Shown: positions 27,577-37,145, numbered from the stretch's first letter. The stretch: 64,000 nucleotides of DNA from Thermophilibacter provencensis (GCF_900128445.1 NZ_LT671417.1:1598769-1662768), one strand, 5' to 3'. Notes: generated by a model from the letters alone, not told the origin. Numbers and translations: made by a program.

Positions 27577-28608
27577 GGTCCCGAGGCGCCCACCGACCTC
27601 GGTGCGGACCTCAGGGCGCTGCGTGACGCGGGCGCGTCGCGGCCACCCTCGAGCTCGCCGCTACCAGGGCTGCCGCGGGCGATGCTGTGGTCGCCTACGA
27701 CGCGCCGGTCGACCTTGCGGGGTACGACCGGGCCGCGGGCAGCTGGAGGGGGCGGCGCCAGTGCCTAGGCCGGCCGACGAGGGACGCGGGGAGTTCCCCT
27801 CCCGGGCGAGGTCGCTGTTCATCTCGGAGGCGACGATATCTTGGTTCCTCGAGACCGTCATCTCCGGCCAGCTCGCGGCGTGCTCATCGATGCTCGCCCG
27901 CGAGCCGGGGTCGCGCGAGCGCTCAAAGCGCGCGAGGCTGCTGAGGCAGGCTCGCTTCCCGGTGCCCAAGGCCGTCGAGTGCTTCGACTGGTCCCACGCC
28001 CGATTCCCGGAGGGCTGGGGCCGCGAGGAGATGCTCTCGCTCGAGTTCGTGGGGCGTGCTGAGGACCTCGTCTTCCACGGCCCCACGGGACGGGGCAAGA
28101 CGCATGTGGCGACGGCGCTCGGTATCGAGGTGACCCACTGCGGCGTCCCCCTTCGGCTCTTCCAGACGGCGGCGCTTGTACCGCGGCCCGGCAGGGCCAA
28201 GCGCGAGGGAACGCTCGACAGGCTGCTGGCGAACGTCGGCAAGGCCCATCTCGTGGTCCTCGACGAGTTCGGTAACGTGCCCTTCGACGTGGAGGGCGCC
28301 CGCCTGCTCTACCAGGTCATATCCGGCAGCTACGAGGGGAGGAGCATGGTGCCTGTCACCAGCGTTGAGCTCGGCCGCTGGGGAACGATCTTCGCGGACG
28401 ACAGGCTCGCCGCCGCGATTGTCGGCCGCGTCGTCCACCAAGGCAGGCTCGTGGGGCTCGACGGTCCCAGCCATGGGCTCGAGGAGTCGCTCATGCTGGG
28501 CAGGTCGGGAAGCTAGCGGCGTGCCCGTGCCGGAAACCGAAAAACTTGCGTGGAGAAACCCGAAAGAAGGTCACGCTCTTTTCCGAAAGCGAGACTTGAC
28601 AAAACACA
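27577..28608 (+). mobile_element. IS21-family remnant, 5' part missing
   Basis: The left edge carries the last part of an istA gene (PEAPTDLGADLRALRD, matching EAPADLAADLRVLRD in the element at 50590), then an out-of-frame stretch, then istB. The right end has the multiple AACCGAAAAA / AACCCGAAAG terminal repeats and finishes CTTGACAAAACACA, very like the CTTGACTAAACACA end at 53104. It abuts the inside of an ISL3 transposase gene on the right and the IS3 remnant on the left. Confidence 0.8.
27761..28516 (+). CDS. istB: IstB-like ATPase of an IS21 remnant
   Basis: 251 residues from a GTG at 27761. It aligns along its length with the IstB at 52242: LFISEATISWFLETVISGQL, ARLLRQARFPVPK, the Walker A loop GPTGRGKTHVATALG, and LVVLDEFGNVPFDVEGARLL (Walker B). 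IstB is the AAA+ helper that presents target DNA to IstA. The partner istA is only a fragment here, so this copy cannot transpose by itself. Some changes at conserved sites (TTNVE to TSVEL) suggest early decay. Confidence 0.8.
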   Translation: MPRPADEGRGEFPSRARSLFISEATISWFLETVISGQLAACSSMLAREPGSRERSKRARLLRQARFPVPKAVECFDWSHARFPEGWGREEMLSLEFVGRAEDLVFHGPTGRGKTHVATALGIEVTHCGVPLRLFQTAALVPRPGRAKREGTLDRLLANVGKAHLVVLDEFGNVPFDVEGARLLYQVISGSYEGRSMVPVTSVELGRWGTIFADDRLAAAIVGRVVHQGRLVGLDGPSHGLEESLMLGRSGS

Positions 28609-29630
28609 CAGGAGAGCGCCCGGTCGAGCCCGGCGGCCTCCTCCTCCCTCGTCTCGCACGAGTAGACCGCGCGCACCGCCTCGACCATCGCGCACGCGCG
28701 CGCCGTCAGCAGGTGCTCGGAGGCGAGCGACGCGCGCTTGGCCGCCTGCCGCTCGGTGAGGTTCTCGGGGCGCTTGAGCCACACGTACTTGGTGCCCCTG
28801 AGCAGGCGCCTCTTCTCCTCGCAGCTCTTCGCCTCGGCGCGCCTCGTCCTGTCCAGCGCCCTCGTCAGCAGCTGCGTCACGTGGAAGCGGTCCACGGTCT
28901 GGGCCGCGCCCGGCATCGCCTCGGCGCAGCCCAGCGAGTAGGAGCTCGCCATGTCGCGCGTGACCTCGGCGACCGCCGAGCGGTCGCCGCCCCGCGCCTC
29001 GAGCTGGTCGCAGAGCCTGCCGGGCGCGCCGCGGTCCCTGCCCTCGGTGACGGCGACCACGCGCCTGCCGTCGACGTCGGCCATCACCGATATGTAGCGC
29101 TGGCCCCTGGCGCGGGCCGTGTCGTCGATGCCGACCCCGGTCACGCCGGAGTAGTCGGCGCCCTCGCGCGCCTCGGACACGGCCCTCCCGAGCATCGCCC
29201 ACACGCGCGAGTCCGACTCGCGCACCTGCGCCGATATGGCGCTGACGGCCATCCCCGACATCGCCATCACGAGGACCTGCGCCTCGAAGAGCGCCGTGAA
29301 GTGCGAGTTCGGGCGCACCTCCCAGGGCACCCTCGCGGTCCTGGGGCCGTGCTCCGGGCAGTCGGCGCGGGGCACCCGGCAGTGCACGACGGTGCGGAGC
29401 TGCCAGATGTCGAGGTGGCGCCAGGTTCGCTCGCGCGCGTCGTAGACGCCGCAGCGGGCGCCGCACTCCGGGCACGCCACGGCCGCCCCGGGCGCCCTGC
29501 CCACGCGGATGTGCAGCTCCTCGTCGCCGGACTCGGGCGACTCGAACCACACGTCCTCGACCCGCCACTCGGGCCCCAGGCCCATCGAGCGCTCGAAGAG
29601 CCTCGCCAGCATCCCGGCCTGCGCGTCCAT
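28609..29630 (-). pseudogene. ISL3-family transposase, C-terminus lost
   Basis: About 340 residues remain of a protein normally over 400. An N-terminal zinc-finger region (VACPECGARCGVYDARERTWRH...CRVPRADCPEHG) is followed by the DDE core: VTGVGIDDTARARGQRY (first Asp), VAEVTRDMASSYSLGCAEA (second Asp), TVDRFHVTQLLTRALDRTR. The catalytic Glu region is replaced by IS21 sequence: after GLDRALS the frame continues to 28491 as CVFCQVSLSEKSV, which is the reverse of the IS21 end. The protein should be inactive. Confidence 0.82.
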
Positions 29631-29731
29631 GTGGGCACCTCCCGTCGCCGCCCGACGACAGAATGGTACCGCTCGGGGTCACGCGGTCACGAGGGGCTGG
29701 GTGCGCTACCCACTAAAAGTTCCGAAGAGCC
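28609..29731 (-). mobile_element. ISL3-family element, truncated
   Basis: The intact end is at 29731: on the minus strand it reads GGCTCTTCGGAACTTTTAGT, the typical ISL3 terminal repeat. The transposase gene runs inward from 29630. The other end is missing; the coding region stops matching at 28609, where the IS21 end begins, so the IS21 element landed in this transposase gene, and the far side was later lost. Confidence 0.78.
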
Positions 29732-29943
29732 TCAATTTGTTCGTTTTGGCTCTCCAGTCGCAATTTGCGGATGCTATCGAGATTACTATTGAGATGGGAT
29801 GCGTTGATGAATATGGTCGATTATGGGTCTCGGTTGCTACAATTCACATGATGTAACTACTATACGAGACCTCTGGCTATATTGCCTATTCAACTCTCAA
29901 GTCACGCCTCGTTCCTATAGGACTTTGAAGATTGGATGCGTCA
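29732..29943 (+). other. Leader of the tandem glycosyltransferase gene
   Basis: A 212-bp AT-rich gap between the ISL3 end and the next gene. It contains a short open stretch ending at 29856 (SQFADAIEITIEMGCVDEYG) that could be the tail of a gene broken by the ISL3 insertion, but it is too short to judge. No clear promoter boxes or terminator were found. Confidence 0.35.
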
Positions 29944-32394
29944 ATGAATAGAGAGTCCTTGTGCCTGTGCAGGTCGAGCGACAAGGTATTTGAGGAAGTG
30001 TTGATTGAGGGGCTTCCGGAGGGCCACGTCCTTGCCCCCATTGTCTCCGCGAGCGAGACGGGTACGTCGCTGCCCTTTCGCATATATCCCATGGACGAGC
30101 GTCCCGAATACCGGAACTCCCTCCTCTTTGTCTATCCGCTGCTTCCGCTGCGCTCCGCCTCGTTCGTCGTTGGTGAGTATGACGAAGACGGCGGCCTCCT
30201 TGAGACCCATTCGTTTGAGCTTGATTACGAGAAGGCCAAGTGGCGCTCACGACTGAACTACAGGGTAAACCGCAGCAGGTGTGTTCGCCTCAAGGAATGT
30301 CCGCGAGGAAAATGGCCGGCTGGCAAGGCCCGCATCATTCTCAACACGGCGGCTATCTCGCCCTGGCACATCGTGATTCGCGGTGCCATGAGGATTCCTT
30401 CAACGGCGACAGAGGTTCCAAGAGTGGTCTGTTCCGATAAGTGGCTTAATCGCATCGACAGCGACTTCACCCTGTTGAATCCCCTTGACGAGCCGCAATC
30501 AAGCTGCGGCTACAGAGATGTTGACTTCTCACTCCGCATACCGTCCGGTAAGAGGACCCTCATCGCCGACGACGTGTTCCTGTCCCTTGTCACAGAGACC
30601 CCCTCAATTGGGGTGACGGCATCTCGTAGGTTCTCTGCCAAAAAATGCAAGACCATGGTAAAGGCCAGCGAGCGCCTTTACCTTGACATCGACTGCAATT
30701 CCGAATACCAACAGTGGAGGGAGCTGACCCGTGCATCGGCCGAAGAGGTGCGCCGACAGAGCAACGTCAGCTTCCCGATCTCTCCGATGTTCAGCATTGT
30801 CGTCCCCCTCTTCAAAACGCCCAGGCGCCTCTTCATGGAGATGGTCGATTCTGTTCGTCGCCAGTCCTATCGGAACTGGGAGCTCATTCTCGTAAACGCC
30901 AGCCCTGAGGACTCGGAGTTGAGGCAAAGCATCCAGGAAGTTCTTGCGAACGACCAGAGAATCTCCCTGGTTGAGCTCGAGCGAAACTACGGCATATCAC
31001 TCAACACCAATGCCGGTATTCGCGCTGCGGGCGGGGACTTCGTGTGTTTCTTCGACCACGATGATCTCCTGGAGCCAGATCTTCTGTTTGAATACGTCAA
31101 GGCCATCAACGAGCATCCGGAGACCGATGCGCTCTTCTGCGACGAGGACAAGCTGACTCCCGACGGGTTTCACGTCGATCCCAAGTTCAAGCCGGATTTC
31201 AGCCTGGATTACCTGTGTGATAACAACTACATCTGTCATTTGATGACAGTGCGGACGGAGCTTCTCAGATCCCTCCCAGAGAACACGGAGGAGTTCGATG
31301 GCGCCCAGGATCACAACCTGATGCTTCGTGTTGCCGAGAGCGCCCGTCACATACATCACGTTCGGAGGATCCTCTACCACTGGCGGATGTCCGAGACGTC
31401 CACCGCGGGAAACCCAGATACCAAGCCATATGCGACGCTGGCAGGCATCAGAGCGGTTCAGGCGCACTTCGATCGGGCGGGGATACCGGCGATTGTTGGG
31501 AAAAGCCGAAGGAACTTCACGTATGCCATCCGCTATCTCGCTCCGACCGATCGGCCGCTGGTGTCGGCCGTTATCTCGTCTGACTGCGGAAGTGCAATGC
31601 TCGGGCGATGCGTGGACGCCCTGAACGCGAGCTGCGACTACCCGAATCTGGAAATCATTGTCGTTAGGACCGGACACTCCAGCGAAGCTTCCAGCCCTTG
31701 CAGTCTCGAGTCGCGTTTTGCGGGTAGATATCCCGTTACGGTGGTCGATGTTGACTCTTCCTCCACACCTCAGGAGGCCATGAACAGGGGGGCGGCCTGC
31801 GCTCACGGGGAGTTCCTTCTTTTCATGCACGATGACGTATGTGTCGAGGCTCCTTTTGACCTAGGGCATTTGGTGGGTGCCGCGAATCGTTCTGACATCG
31901 GCGCCGTGGGATGCAGGCTGTTCTACCCTGACGATTGCCTGCAGCATGCCGGGTATCGAATAGGGAGGGATGGGAGAATAAAGGACTTCTTCAAGGGAAT
32001 TCCCCGCATGCGCTGGGGGCTGCTCTGCCTTGCGGATTCCCAGCGAAACGTCACCGCCGTCTCCTCTGCTTGCATGATGATCTCGAGCAAGGACTTCTCA
32101 CGCGTCGGGGGTTTTGACGAAGATCTCTGGGGAGAATTCGGAGACGTCGATCTCTGCCTGAGGCTGGCGGAAGAAGGCCTTCAGACGCTTTTCACCCCGG
32201 AAGTGAACGCCGTTCATTGCGAGTGCTCTCCTCATGAGAAGTTTGGACGAAATGCCGTCCTGGCAGCTGCGGAGGTGGAAAATGCCTCTCGATTCTCAGC
32301 AAAATGGGGCGATAAGATAGAGGCGAGCGACCCATTTTACGGAGACACGCTTGAGGAGATCATGGCTACCTCATACGAGGCATGTCTTCTCTAA
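29944..32394 (+). CDS. Large glycosyltransferase with two GT2 (GT-A) domains
   Basis: 816 residues from the ATG at 29944; a TTG at 29932 is an alternative. Residues 1 to about 270 form a beta-rich N-terminal region without known motifs. A first GT2 domain follows (MFSIVVPLFKTPRRLFMEMV, ELILVNASPED, CFFDHDDLLEPDLLFEY), then a second (LVSAVISSDCG, LEIIVVRTGHS, LLFMHDDVCVEAP, GGFDEDLWGEFGDVDLCLR). The architecture is that of glycan-chain polymerising or alternating transferases in rhamnan and O-antigen loci. It is related to the gene at 54072, which has the same first-domain signature. An inverted repeat at 32409-32452 follows the stop. Confidence 0.86.
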   Translation: MNRESLCLCRSSDKVFEEVLIEGLPEGHVLAPIVSASETGTSLPFRIYPMDERPEYRNSLLFVYPLLPLRSASFVVGEYDEDGGLLETHSFELDYEKAKWRSRLNYRVNRSRCVRLKECPRGKWPAGKARIILNTAAISPWHIVIRGAMRIPSTATEVPRVVCSDKWLNRIDSDFTLLNPLDEPQSSCGYRDVDFSLRIPSGKRTLIADDVFLSLVTETPSIGVTASRRFSAKKCKTMVKASERLYLDIDCNSEYQQWRELTRASAEEVRRQSNVSFPISPMFSIVVPLFKTPRRLFMEMVDSVRRQSYRNWELILVNASPEDSELRQSIQEVLANDQRISLVELERNYGISLNTNAGIRAAGGDFVCFFDHDDLLEPDLLFEYVKAINEHPETDALFCDEDKLTPDGFHVDPKFKPDFSLDYLCDNNYICHLMTVRTELLRSLPENTEEFDGAQDHNLMLRVAESARHIHHVRRILYHWRMSETSTAGNPDTKPYATLAGIRAVQAHFDRAGIPAIVGKSRRNFTYAIRYLAPTDRPLVSAVISSDCGSAMLGRCVDALNASCDYPNLEIIVVRTGHSSEASSPCSLESRFAGRYPVTVVDVDSSSTPQEAMNRGAACAHGEFLLFMHDDVCVEAPFDLGHLVGAANRSDIGAVGCRLFYPDDCLQHAGYRIGRDGRIKDFFKGIPRMRWGLLCLADSQRNVTAVSSACMMISSKDFSRVGGFDEDLWGEFGDVDLCLRLAEEGLQTLFTPEVNAVHCECSPHEKFGRNAVLAAAEVENASRFSAKWGDKIEASDPFYGDTLEEIMATSYEACLL

Positions 32395-32408
32395 ACGATA
32401 GATGCGCT

Positions 32409-32452
32409 AAGCCGGAGATGACCGCATATAAAACTACTGCCCTCTCCGGCTT
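32409..32452 (+). terminator. Hairpin after the tandem glycosyltransferase gene
   Basis: AAGCCGGAGA (32409-32418) pairs perfectly with TCTCCGGCTT (32443-32452) around a 24-base loop, 15 bases after the stop. There is no U-run, and the loop is long. The stem reads alike from both sides and may serve both this gene and the convergent gene beyond the IS. Confidence 0.45.
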
Positions 32453-32509
32453 ATGCCTGCTCTATTTCATTTGCGAATTGATTTAGAGCTGAGCATGTTG
32501 TAGTTTCAG

Positions 32510-32518
32510 AGCCGGCAT
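32510..32518. repeat. 9-bp target duplication, left copy
   Basis: AGCCGGCAT directly precedes the left end of the IS21-family element and recurs at 35065-35073 directly after its right end. The identical copies mark a recent insertion by this element into a convergent gap. Confidence 0.85.
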
Positions 32519-32612
32519 GAGTAGTGCGCCTAGTTGGTACCGTCGTTCTGCATAAGCGGTACCGCCCCTCCGACGAGGCGGTACCGGTGTTCCGCCTACC
32601 GGGTACCGGACG

Positions 32613-34922
32613 TCACTTCCAGTAGTCCTCGTCCTTCCCGGCCCGCAGTCTCGCGGTGTATTCGCGCATGTTCGGCCCCTTGATGTCCAGGAGCCTGGCG
32701 TGCTCCACGACCCTGTTCAGGATCGAGTCGGCACACAATTCCGAGTTGATTCTCAGGTACCACTGGTCGGGCTCCAGCTGCGACGCGATGAGAGTTGAGC
32801 CACGGCCCTCGCGCGCCTCCAGTATCTCGAAGAGGTCCACCGCGTTGAGCGGGTTCTCGATCGGCGTCGTGAAGAAGTCGTCCAGCATCAGGAGGTCCGG
32901 ACCCGAGAAGCGGTCGAGCGCGTCGTAGACGCGCCCCTCCGTCCTGGCGACGTTGACCTCCCGGAACATGTCGTTGAGCCTCGCGTGGCGCACCGACATC
33001 AGCCGCCGGCACGCCGAGACGCCCAGGGCCTGCGCGACGTAGCTCTTCCCGCCGCCGCTCTCCGAGATGACCACGGGGTTCTCGCGGGCCTCGACCCACG
33101 CGCAGGACGCGAGCCTGGCCACGCGGTCGCGCGTCAGGCTGCGGTCGGGCAGGTAGTATATGTCCTCGACGCAGGCGCCCTTGATCTTGAACCTCGCGGA
33201 GCGCACGGCCCCCTCTATCTTCCTGCCGTCGCGCGCCTCGATCTCGGCGTCCACGCACGGCTCGACCTTCTCCTCGAAGGCCATGTCGTCGTAGGACTCG
33301 TCCTCGCAGACCTCGCGCAGCCTGCGCCCGAAGGCGCCGACCCCCCACTTCGCGAAGAGGGCGAGCCTCTCGTCGCCGAGCACCGGCCTCACCTCCTGTC
33401 CCTGCGGTAGTGGCCGGCTCCGCGGACCCTGCCGACGTGCGCGGCGCGGTCCGCTGGCGCCCCCGGCCCTCAGCGCGGCCATCGTGTTCTTCACGCGCGC
33501 GTAGGTCGCGGCGCCGCCCAGCTCGTTGACGCGGGCGCACGCGGCCTCGAGCTCGGCTGCGCGGCCCCTGCGCGAGAGCGAGAGTATGTTGGCGCACGGG
33601 ACGTAGCCCCGCGCCTCGACCGGGTGGGCGTCGAGCACGGCGGCCACCAGCCTCTTCGTCTCGGGGCCCACCTCCCCGGCGCGGCGCTCGAGCCACGCGC
33701 GCGTCCACAGCGACTGCGCCTCGAGGTGCGCGGGCGGCATGTGGGCGGGGTCGGTTGAGTACTGGCCCCTCCGGCCGCGCAGCCTCCGGTGCTCGGCGAC
33801 GACCTCGCCGCCGTCCAGGACGGCGACCGTCGCGGCGCCGAGCCTGACGTCGACGGTCCTGCCGACCGGGCGGTGCGGCACCGAGTGGCGCATGTTGTCG
33901 CACTGCACGTGGTAGTCCGGCGACACCTTGCGGCGGCGCCACTCGTACCACTCGAAGGGGGCCGCGGGCAGCGGGTTCAGCGCGGCCCTCTCCTCGCCGA
34001 GGAAGGCGTCGTCCCGGCAGCCCTCGCGCCTGGAGAACGGGCGGGCGTTGAGCGCGCCGACGAGGCGGCGCACCTCGGCGTTCAGCCCATCGAAGGACGT
34101 GAACCTCTCCTCGGCCAGCGGGGCGAGCACCCACGTCTCGCGCAGGTCGACGGCCTTCTCCGCGGACGCCTTGTCCCTCGGCTTGCGCACGCGCGCCGGG
34201 ACCACCGCGCAGCCGTGGTGCTCGGCCATCTCGAGGTAGGCGTCGTTGACCTTCACCGGCTCCGACTTGCGACGGCGGTCCGTGGCGGTGGCGCAGTTGT
34301 CGGGCACGAGGATGTCGGGGACCCCGCCGGCGGCCCGGAAGGCGTGCACGTGGGCCTGGATCCAGGAGCGCGTCCGCATGTCGGGGAAGCACTCCGCGTA
34401 GACCCACGCCGACCAGGGGAGCGACGCGACGAACAGGTACGCGGGCGACCGCCTGCCCGTCACGGGGTCGAAGACCGAGGCGGCGAGCCCGGCCCAGTCG
34501 ACGGGCATCGTCCTGCCGGGCTCGTGCGCGATGCGGGCGACGAGGTCGTGCGTCCGGGCGTAGTCGCCGACCTTCTTGCAGAACTGCGAGTACTGGTAGA
34601 GGCGCTTGCCGCACGGGTTACAATCGAGGTAGCGCGCCCACTGCAGCGCGAGCGTCATCTTCGGCACCCTCGCGAGCTGGTCGCAGACGCGCGCGTAGTC
34701 GGGCTCGAGGTACTCTTCGCCGCGCTTTGACCGGCCGTCGGCGAAGAGGCCCGAGACCTCCGCGTCCGTCATCGACTCCAGCCTCTCGGCGCCGATGCGC
34801 TCCTCCTCCATCTTCGCGGCGCACCTCGCGACCGTCGCCTTGCTGCAGCCGAGGGACCGAGCGGCCTCGTTCCAGCTCACCCCCTTCAGCAGCTGGCGCA
34901 TGATTTCCTTCTTCGTGGCCAT
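32613..34922 (-). CDS. istA: IstA transposase and IstB ATPase in one continuous frame
   Basis: 769 codons without an internal stop. Residues 1 to about 513 are IstA: an N-terminal helix-turn-helix (SWNEAARSLGCSKATVARCA), the DDE-type integrase core (MPVDWAGLAASVF, PDILVPDNCATATD, KPRDKASAEKAVDL) and a C-terminal DNA-binding part. Residues from about 514 are IstB, with Walker A-like VVISESGGGKSYVAQALG and Walker B LLMLDDFFTTP. In most IS21 elements these are two overlapping genes. Here an excellent ribosome site (AGGAGGTGAGG) precedes a GTG at 33383, which would give a separate 256-residue IstB, so either a true fusion or internal initiation is possible. Confidence 0.85.
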   Translation of the reverse strand: MATKKEIMRQLLKGVSWNEAARSLGCSKATVARCAAKMEEERIGAERLESMTDAEVSGLFADGRSKRGEEYLEPDYARVCDQLARVPKMTLALQWARYLDCNPCGKRLYQYSQFCKKVGDYARTHDLVARIAHEPGRTMPVDWAGLAASVFDPVTGRRSPAYLFVASLPWSAWVYAECFPDMRTRSWIQAHVHAFRAAGGVPDILVPDNCATATDRRRKSEPVKVNDAYLEMAEHHGCAVVPARVRKPRDKASAEKAVDLRETWVLAPLAEERFTSFDGLNAEVRRLVGALNARPFSRREGCRDDAFLGEERAALNPLPAAPFEWYEWRRRKVSPDYHVQCDNMRHSVPHRPVGRTVDVRLGAATVAVLDGGEVVAEHRRLRGRRGQYSTDPAHMPPAHLEAQSLWTRAWLERRAGEVGPETKRLVAAVLDAHPVEARGYVPCANILSLSRRGRAAELEAACARVNELGGAATYARVKNTMAALRAGGASGPRRARRQGPRSRPLPQGQEVRPVLGDERLALFAKWGVGAFGRRLREVCEDESYDDMAFEEKVEPCVDAEIEARDGRKIEGAVRSARFKIKGACVEDIYYLPDRSLTRDRVARLASCAWVEARENPVVISESGGGKSYVAQALGVSACRRLMSVRHARLNDMFREVNVARTEGRVYDALDRFSGPDLLMLDDFFTTPIENPLNAVDLFEILEAREGRGSTLIASQLEPDQWYLRINSELCADSILNRVVEHARLLDIKGPNMREYTARLRAGKDEDYWK
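33381..33398 (-). promoter_or_regulatory. Internal ribosome site and GTG start for istB
   Basis: On the minus strand AGGAGGTGAGG lies three bases before GTG (codon 33383-33381), inside the long istA-istB frame. The strength and spacing suggest that IstB is also made as a free protein of the normal 256-residue length. Confidence 0.6.
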
Positions 34923-35064
34923 GCGGGCCCCCCTTCCAACGGGCGAGGGCGCCCGGATGGCGCCCTCCTCGCTGAAAGGTTATCGGGTTCACCGGCCGGT
35001 ACCGGTTATGCGGAACGCCGGTACCGCTTATGCAGAACGACGGTACCAACTAGGCGCAGTACTC

Positions 35065-35073
35065 AGCCGGCAT
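35065..35073. repeat. 9-bp target duplication, right copy
   Basis: AGCCGGCAT follows the IS directly and matches 32510-32518. Its last base is also the last base of the stop codon of the DUF2142 gene, so the duplication kept that codon intact. Confidence 0.85.
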
Positions 35074-37145
35074 CAGATGTAGTTCAGCGTGACAAAGCGG
35101 ACGATGCATACGACAAGAATGACCGTGCAAATAATGGGGAACGCGGCTTCCCATTTTTGGCGACTTCGGCTGAACGCTCCGGAGATGGTTTTGTTGTTAC
35201 AGGCAAAGGCGACAAAAGGTACCAGAAGCGGGATATGGTACCTGTATTGCCAATAGTTGACCGTATCAGCGCCAACGGGAGTGATGGTGATATACATGGA
35301 GATGGTGACTAAAATAACTGCCAGCAAGGAGACGAACAGAGCCCAGAGAGTTGCTGAGACGCTGGCCGAAGATCTGCTTGCCTTGTTTCCTTCGATGAAT
35401 CCCGGCAACAAGACATAAAGTATTTGAATAAAATCAATAATGTAACGTTCAAGATTCGATGATGCTTCTGCTCCAAAATAGCCGAGATACCCAAAATTAA
35501 GGATAAAGTCCATCCTAAATGGGTTGAGGAATTCGCTAAAGAGGAATCCAAAGAGCATCCCGAGGAACTGAAGTGGGTTGGAAATAATATAGGCAAATTG
35601 GCCGGATGCGCTTACGTCCGACCCCCCACGGGAGTCCGTTGCTCCCTCTCCTCCGGTAGACAAGAAGGGCGTAGCAAAAGTGGAGAGCAGAAATAGGCCC
35701 AAGAATATGATTCCGGTGAAATAGAGAAGACGCTGCCTGCGACTCGAGAACTTTTGTCTGGGCATGAGAAAGAATAGTCCGAGAATTGGGCAGTAGACCG
35801 CCTTAATCATTATTCCAACAGAAACAAGTATCAGACTCAGCGCTATCGTCCTAGGATCCAGGGACGGCGAGTCGCCCCATGCCTCACGCATCAGGAGCGC
35901 GCACCCGCATGCAATAAAAGCGATGATCCATGGATCGTAGGAGTAGTTGCTCGCAAGAAAGATGTTGCTTGGAAGAAGTCCAATTACCAGCAACACCAGC
36001 TTCTTTGTGGGGGCAACCTTGATGGCAAAAAAGAAGAGCAGGATGTATGTGAACAGGTTGCCAAGGCGTCCCATAACCACGAGTAGGGAAAACGGCACGT
36101 GCAGGAGGCGTCCTAGCCAGAGGCCGGCGGCCATGGGGAGATAACCAAGCGCCGTTCTGTCTAAGATGAAGCTATCGGATCCCTCGTCTGCAACTACGTT
36201 GGCAGCTAGGTCGGATTCATACCGGCTGTCAAGTTCCTGAGAATAGAGTTCAGTTGTCTGCCCCGTCCAATCCGAGAGGGAGAGGACATCTTCGCCGAGG
36301 GCGCGCCGCTGGGCAATCTCAGAGAAGTAGACCTCCGCGGGCGTCATTTTCCCATTGATGATGTATGAGACCTGTGTGGCGTTCTTGAAATGTATCTGGT
36401 CGTCCCAAGAAATCCCCGTTGTTGTGGGAAGCACGATACAAAGGTAGGAGCCAAAGAGAAACGCAATGAGCGCAAATAGGGTCTCAAGGGCAATTGAGTG
36501 GAATCTGCGGAAGAGCACAATTGCATAGGTAGAGATGAAGACCGCAGTCAAGAGCCCAAATATTGCAAGCAGAGGCGTGTCGATTGCGTTACAGATGACG
36601 AGCGAAACGAGCAGGGCTATGAAGACAAGTAGGACTAGCGGCGGCAAATTACGTCGGATGTTACGTGCGGAGAGCGTGCGTGACTGCCGGCAATTGCTCT
36701 TGCGCCGTGCATAAAAAAGAAAGACTCCAACCGTAAGAAGATACCCAATCGGGATATAAATGATCAGGCGCTTCTTTGACCAGCATTCAAACGAGAGAAC
36801 GTCTGACCCCGGCGTCCCGATGACGGTGGCCCCCTCAAGAATAATGGCAGCTACAACGCTAAGGCAAATTACCAAGAGCGCGATTTGGCCGGCAGAGTGC
36901 CGAAATGTGCCGTTATGAGAGAAACGCCTTATAGAGCTGACTGACCAGATGAATGCGAGATAGAAGAGCACCTGATAAATGAACAGGAAGAAGAGGCTGC
37001 CGAGCGAAAAGTAAGAGGAGATGAATGCTGCCGTACCGATGGCAAGGATCCAATACGCAACTGAAATCGCTCGTAATACTTTGGAATCCGAGTGGGTCAC
37101 ACTTGCGAGATGTTTTGCATGAAAGTGCATCGACACGCCAATCAT
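35073..37145 (-). CDS. DUF2142 multi-span membrane protein
   Basis: 690 residues from the ATG at 37145 with AAGGGCGG seven bases upstream; the longer frame to 37220 has no ribosome site. About 14 hydrophobic helices surround a large outside loop (about residues 240-340, from LPTTTGISWDDQIHFKNATQ to DRTALGYLP). That loop, with its WDDQ/H motif, is the mark of DUF2142, a group thought to include GT-C type transferases acting on lipid-linked sugars at the outer face of the membrane. The role in polymerising or modifying the surface glycan is inference. Codon use is more AT-rich than its neighbours. Confidence 0.82.
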   Translation of the reverse strand: MIGVSMHFHAKHLASVTHSDSKVLRAISVAYWILAIGTAAFISSYFSLGSLFFLFIYQVLFYLAFIWSVSSIRRFSHNGTFRHSAGQIALLVICLSVVAAIILEGATVIGTPGSDVLSFECWSKKRLIIYIPIGYLLTVGVFLFYARRKSNCRQSRTLSARNIRRNLPPLVLLVFIALLVSLVICNAIDTPLLAIFGLLTAVFISTYAIVLFRRFHSIALETLFALIAFLFGSYLCIVLPTTTGISWDDQIHFKNATQVSYIINGKMTPAEVYFSEIAQRRALGEDVLSLSDWTGQTTELYSQELDSRYESDLAANVVADEGSDSFILDRTALGYLPMAAGLWLGRLLHVPFSLLVVMGRLGNLFTYILLFFFAIKVAPTKKLVLLVIGLLPSNIFLASNYSYDPWIIAFIACGCALLMREAWGDSPSLDPRTIALSLILVSVGIMIKAVYCPILGLFFLMPRQKFSSRRQRLLYFTGIIFLGLFLLSTFATPFLSTGGEGATDSRGGSDVSASGQFAYIISNPLQFLGMLFGFLFSEFLNPFRMDFILNFGYLGYFGAEASSNLERYIIDFIQILYVLLPGFIEGNKASRSSASVSATLWALFVSLLAVILVTISMYITITPVGADTVNYWQYRYHIPLLVPFVAFACNNKTISGAFSRSRQKWEAAFPIICTVILVVCIVRFVTLNYI

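Larger units (their letters stand above)
32519..35064 (-). mobile_element. Complete IS21-family element with perfect ends
   Basis: 2546 bp. The left end reads GAGTAGTGCGCCTAGTTGGT and the right end, reverse-complemented, GAGTACTGCGCCTAGTTGGT; the match continues for about 46 bases with that single mismatch. Further inside, GGTACCG motifs recur at both ends. A 9-bp direct repeat flanks it. The right copy overlaps the stop codon of the gene ending at 35073, so that gene survives. A 5' fragment of a relative lies at 48709-48891. Confidence 0.92.

Noticed and set aside
29732-29856. Possible gene tail ending in EYGRLWVSVATIHMM
   Set aside because: Only about 40 codons, no domain, no start; mentioned as a possible fragment but not called.
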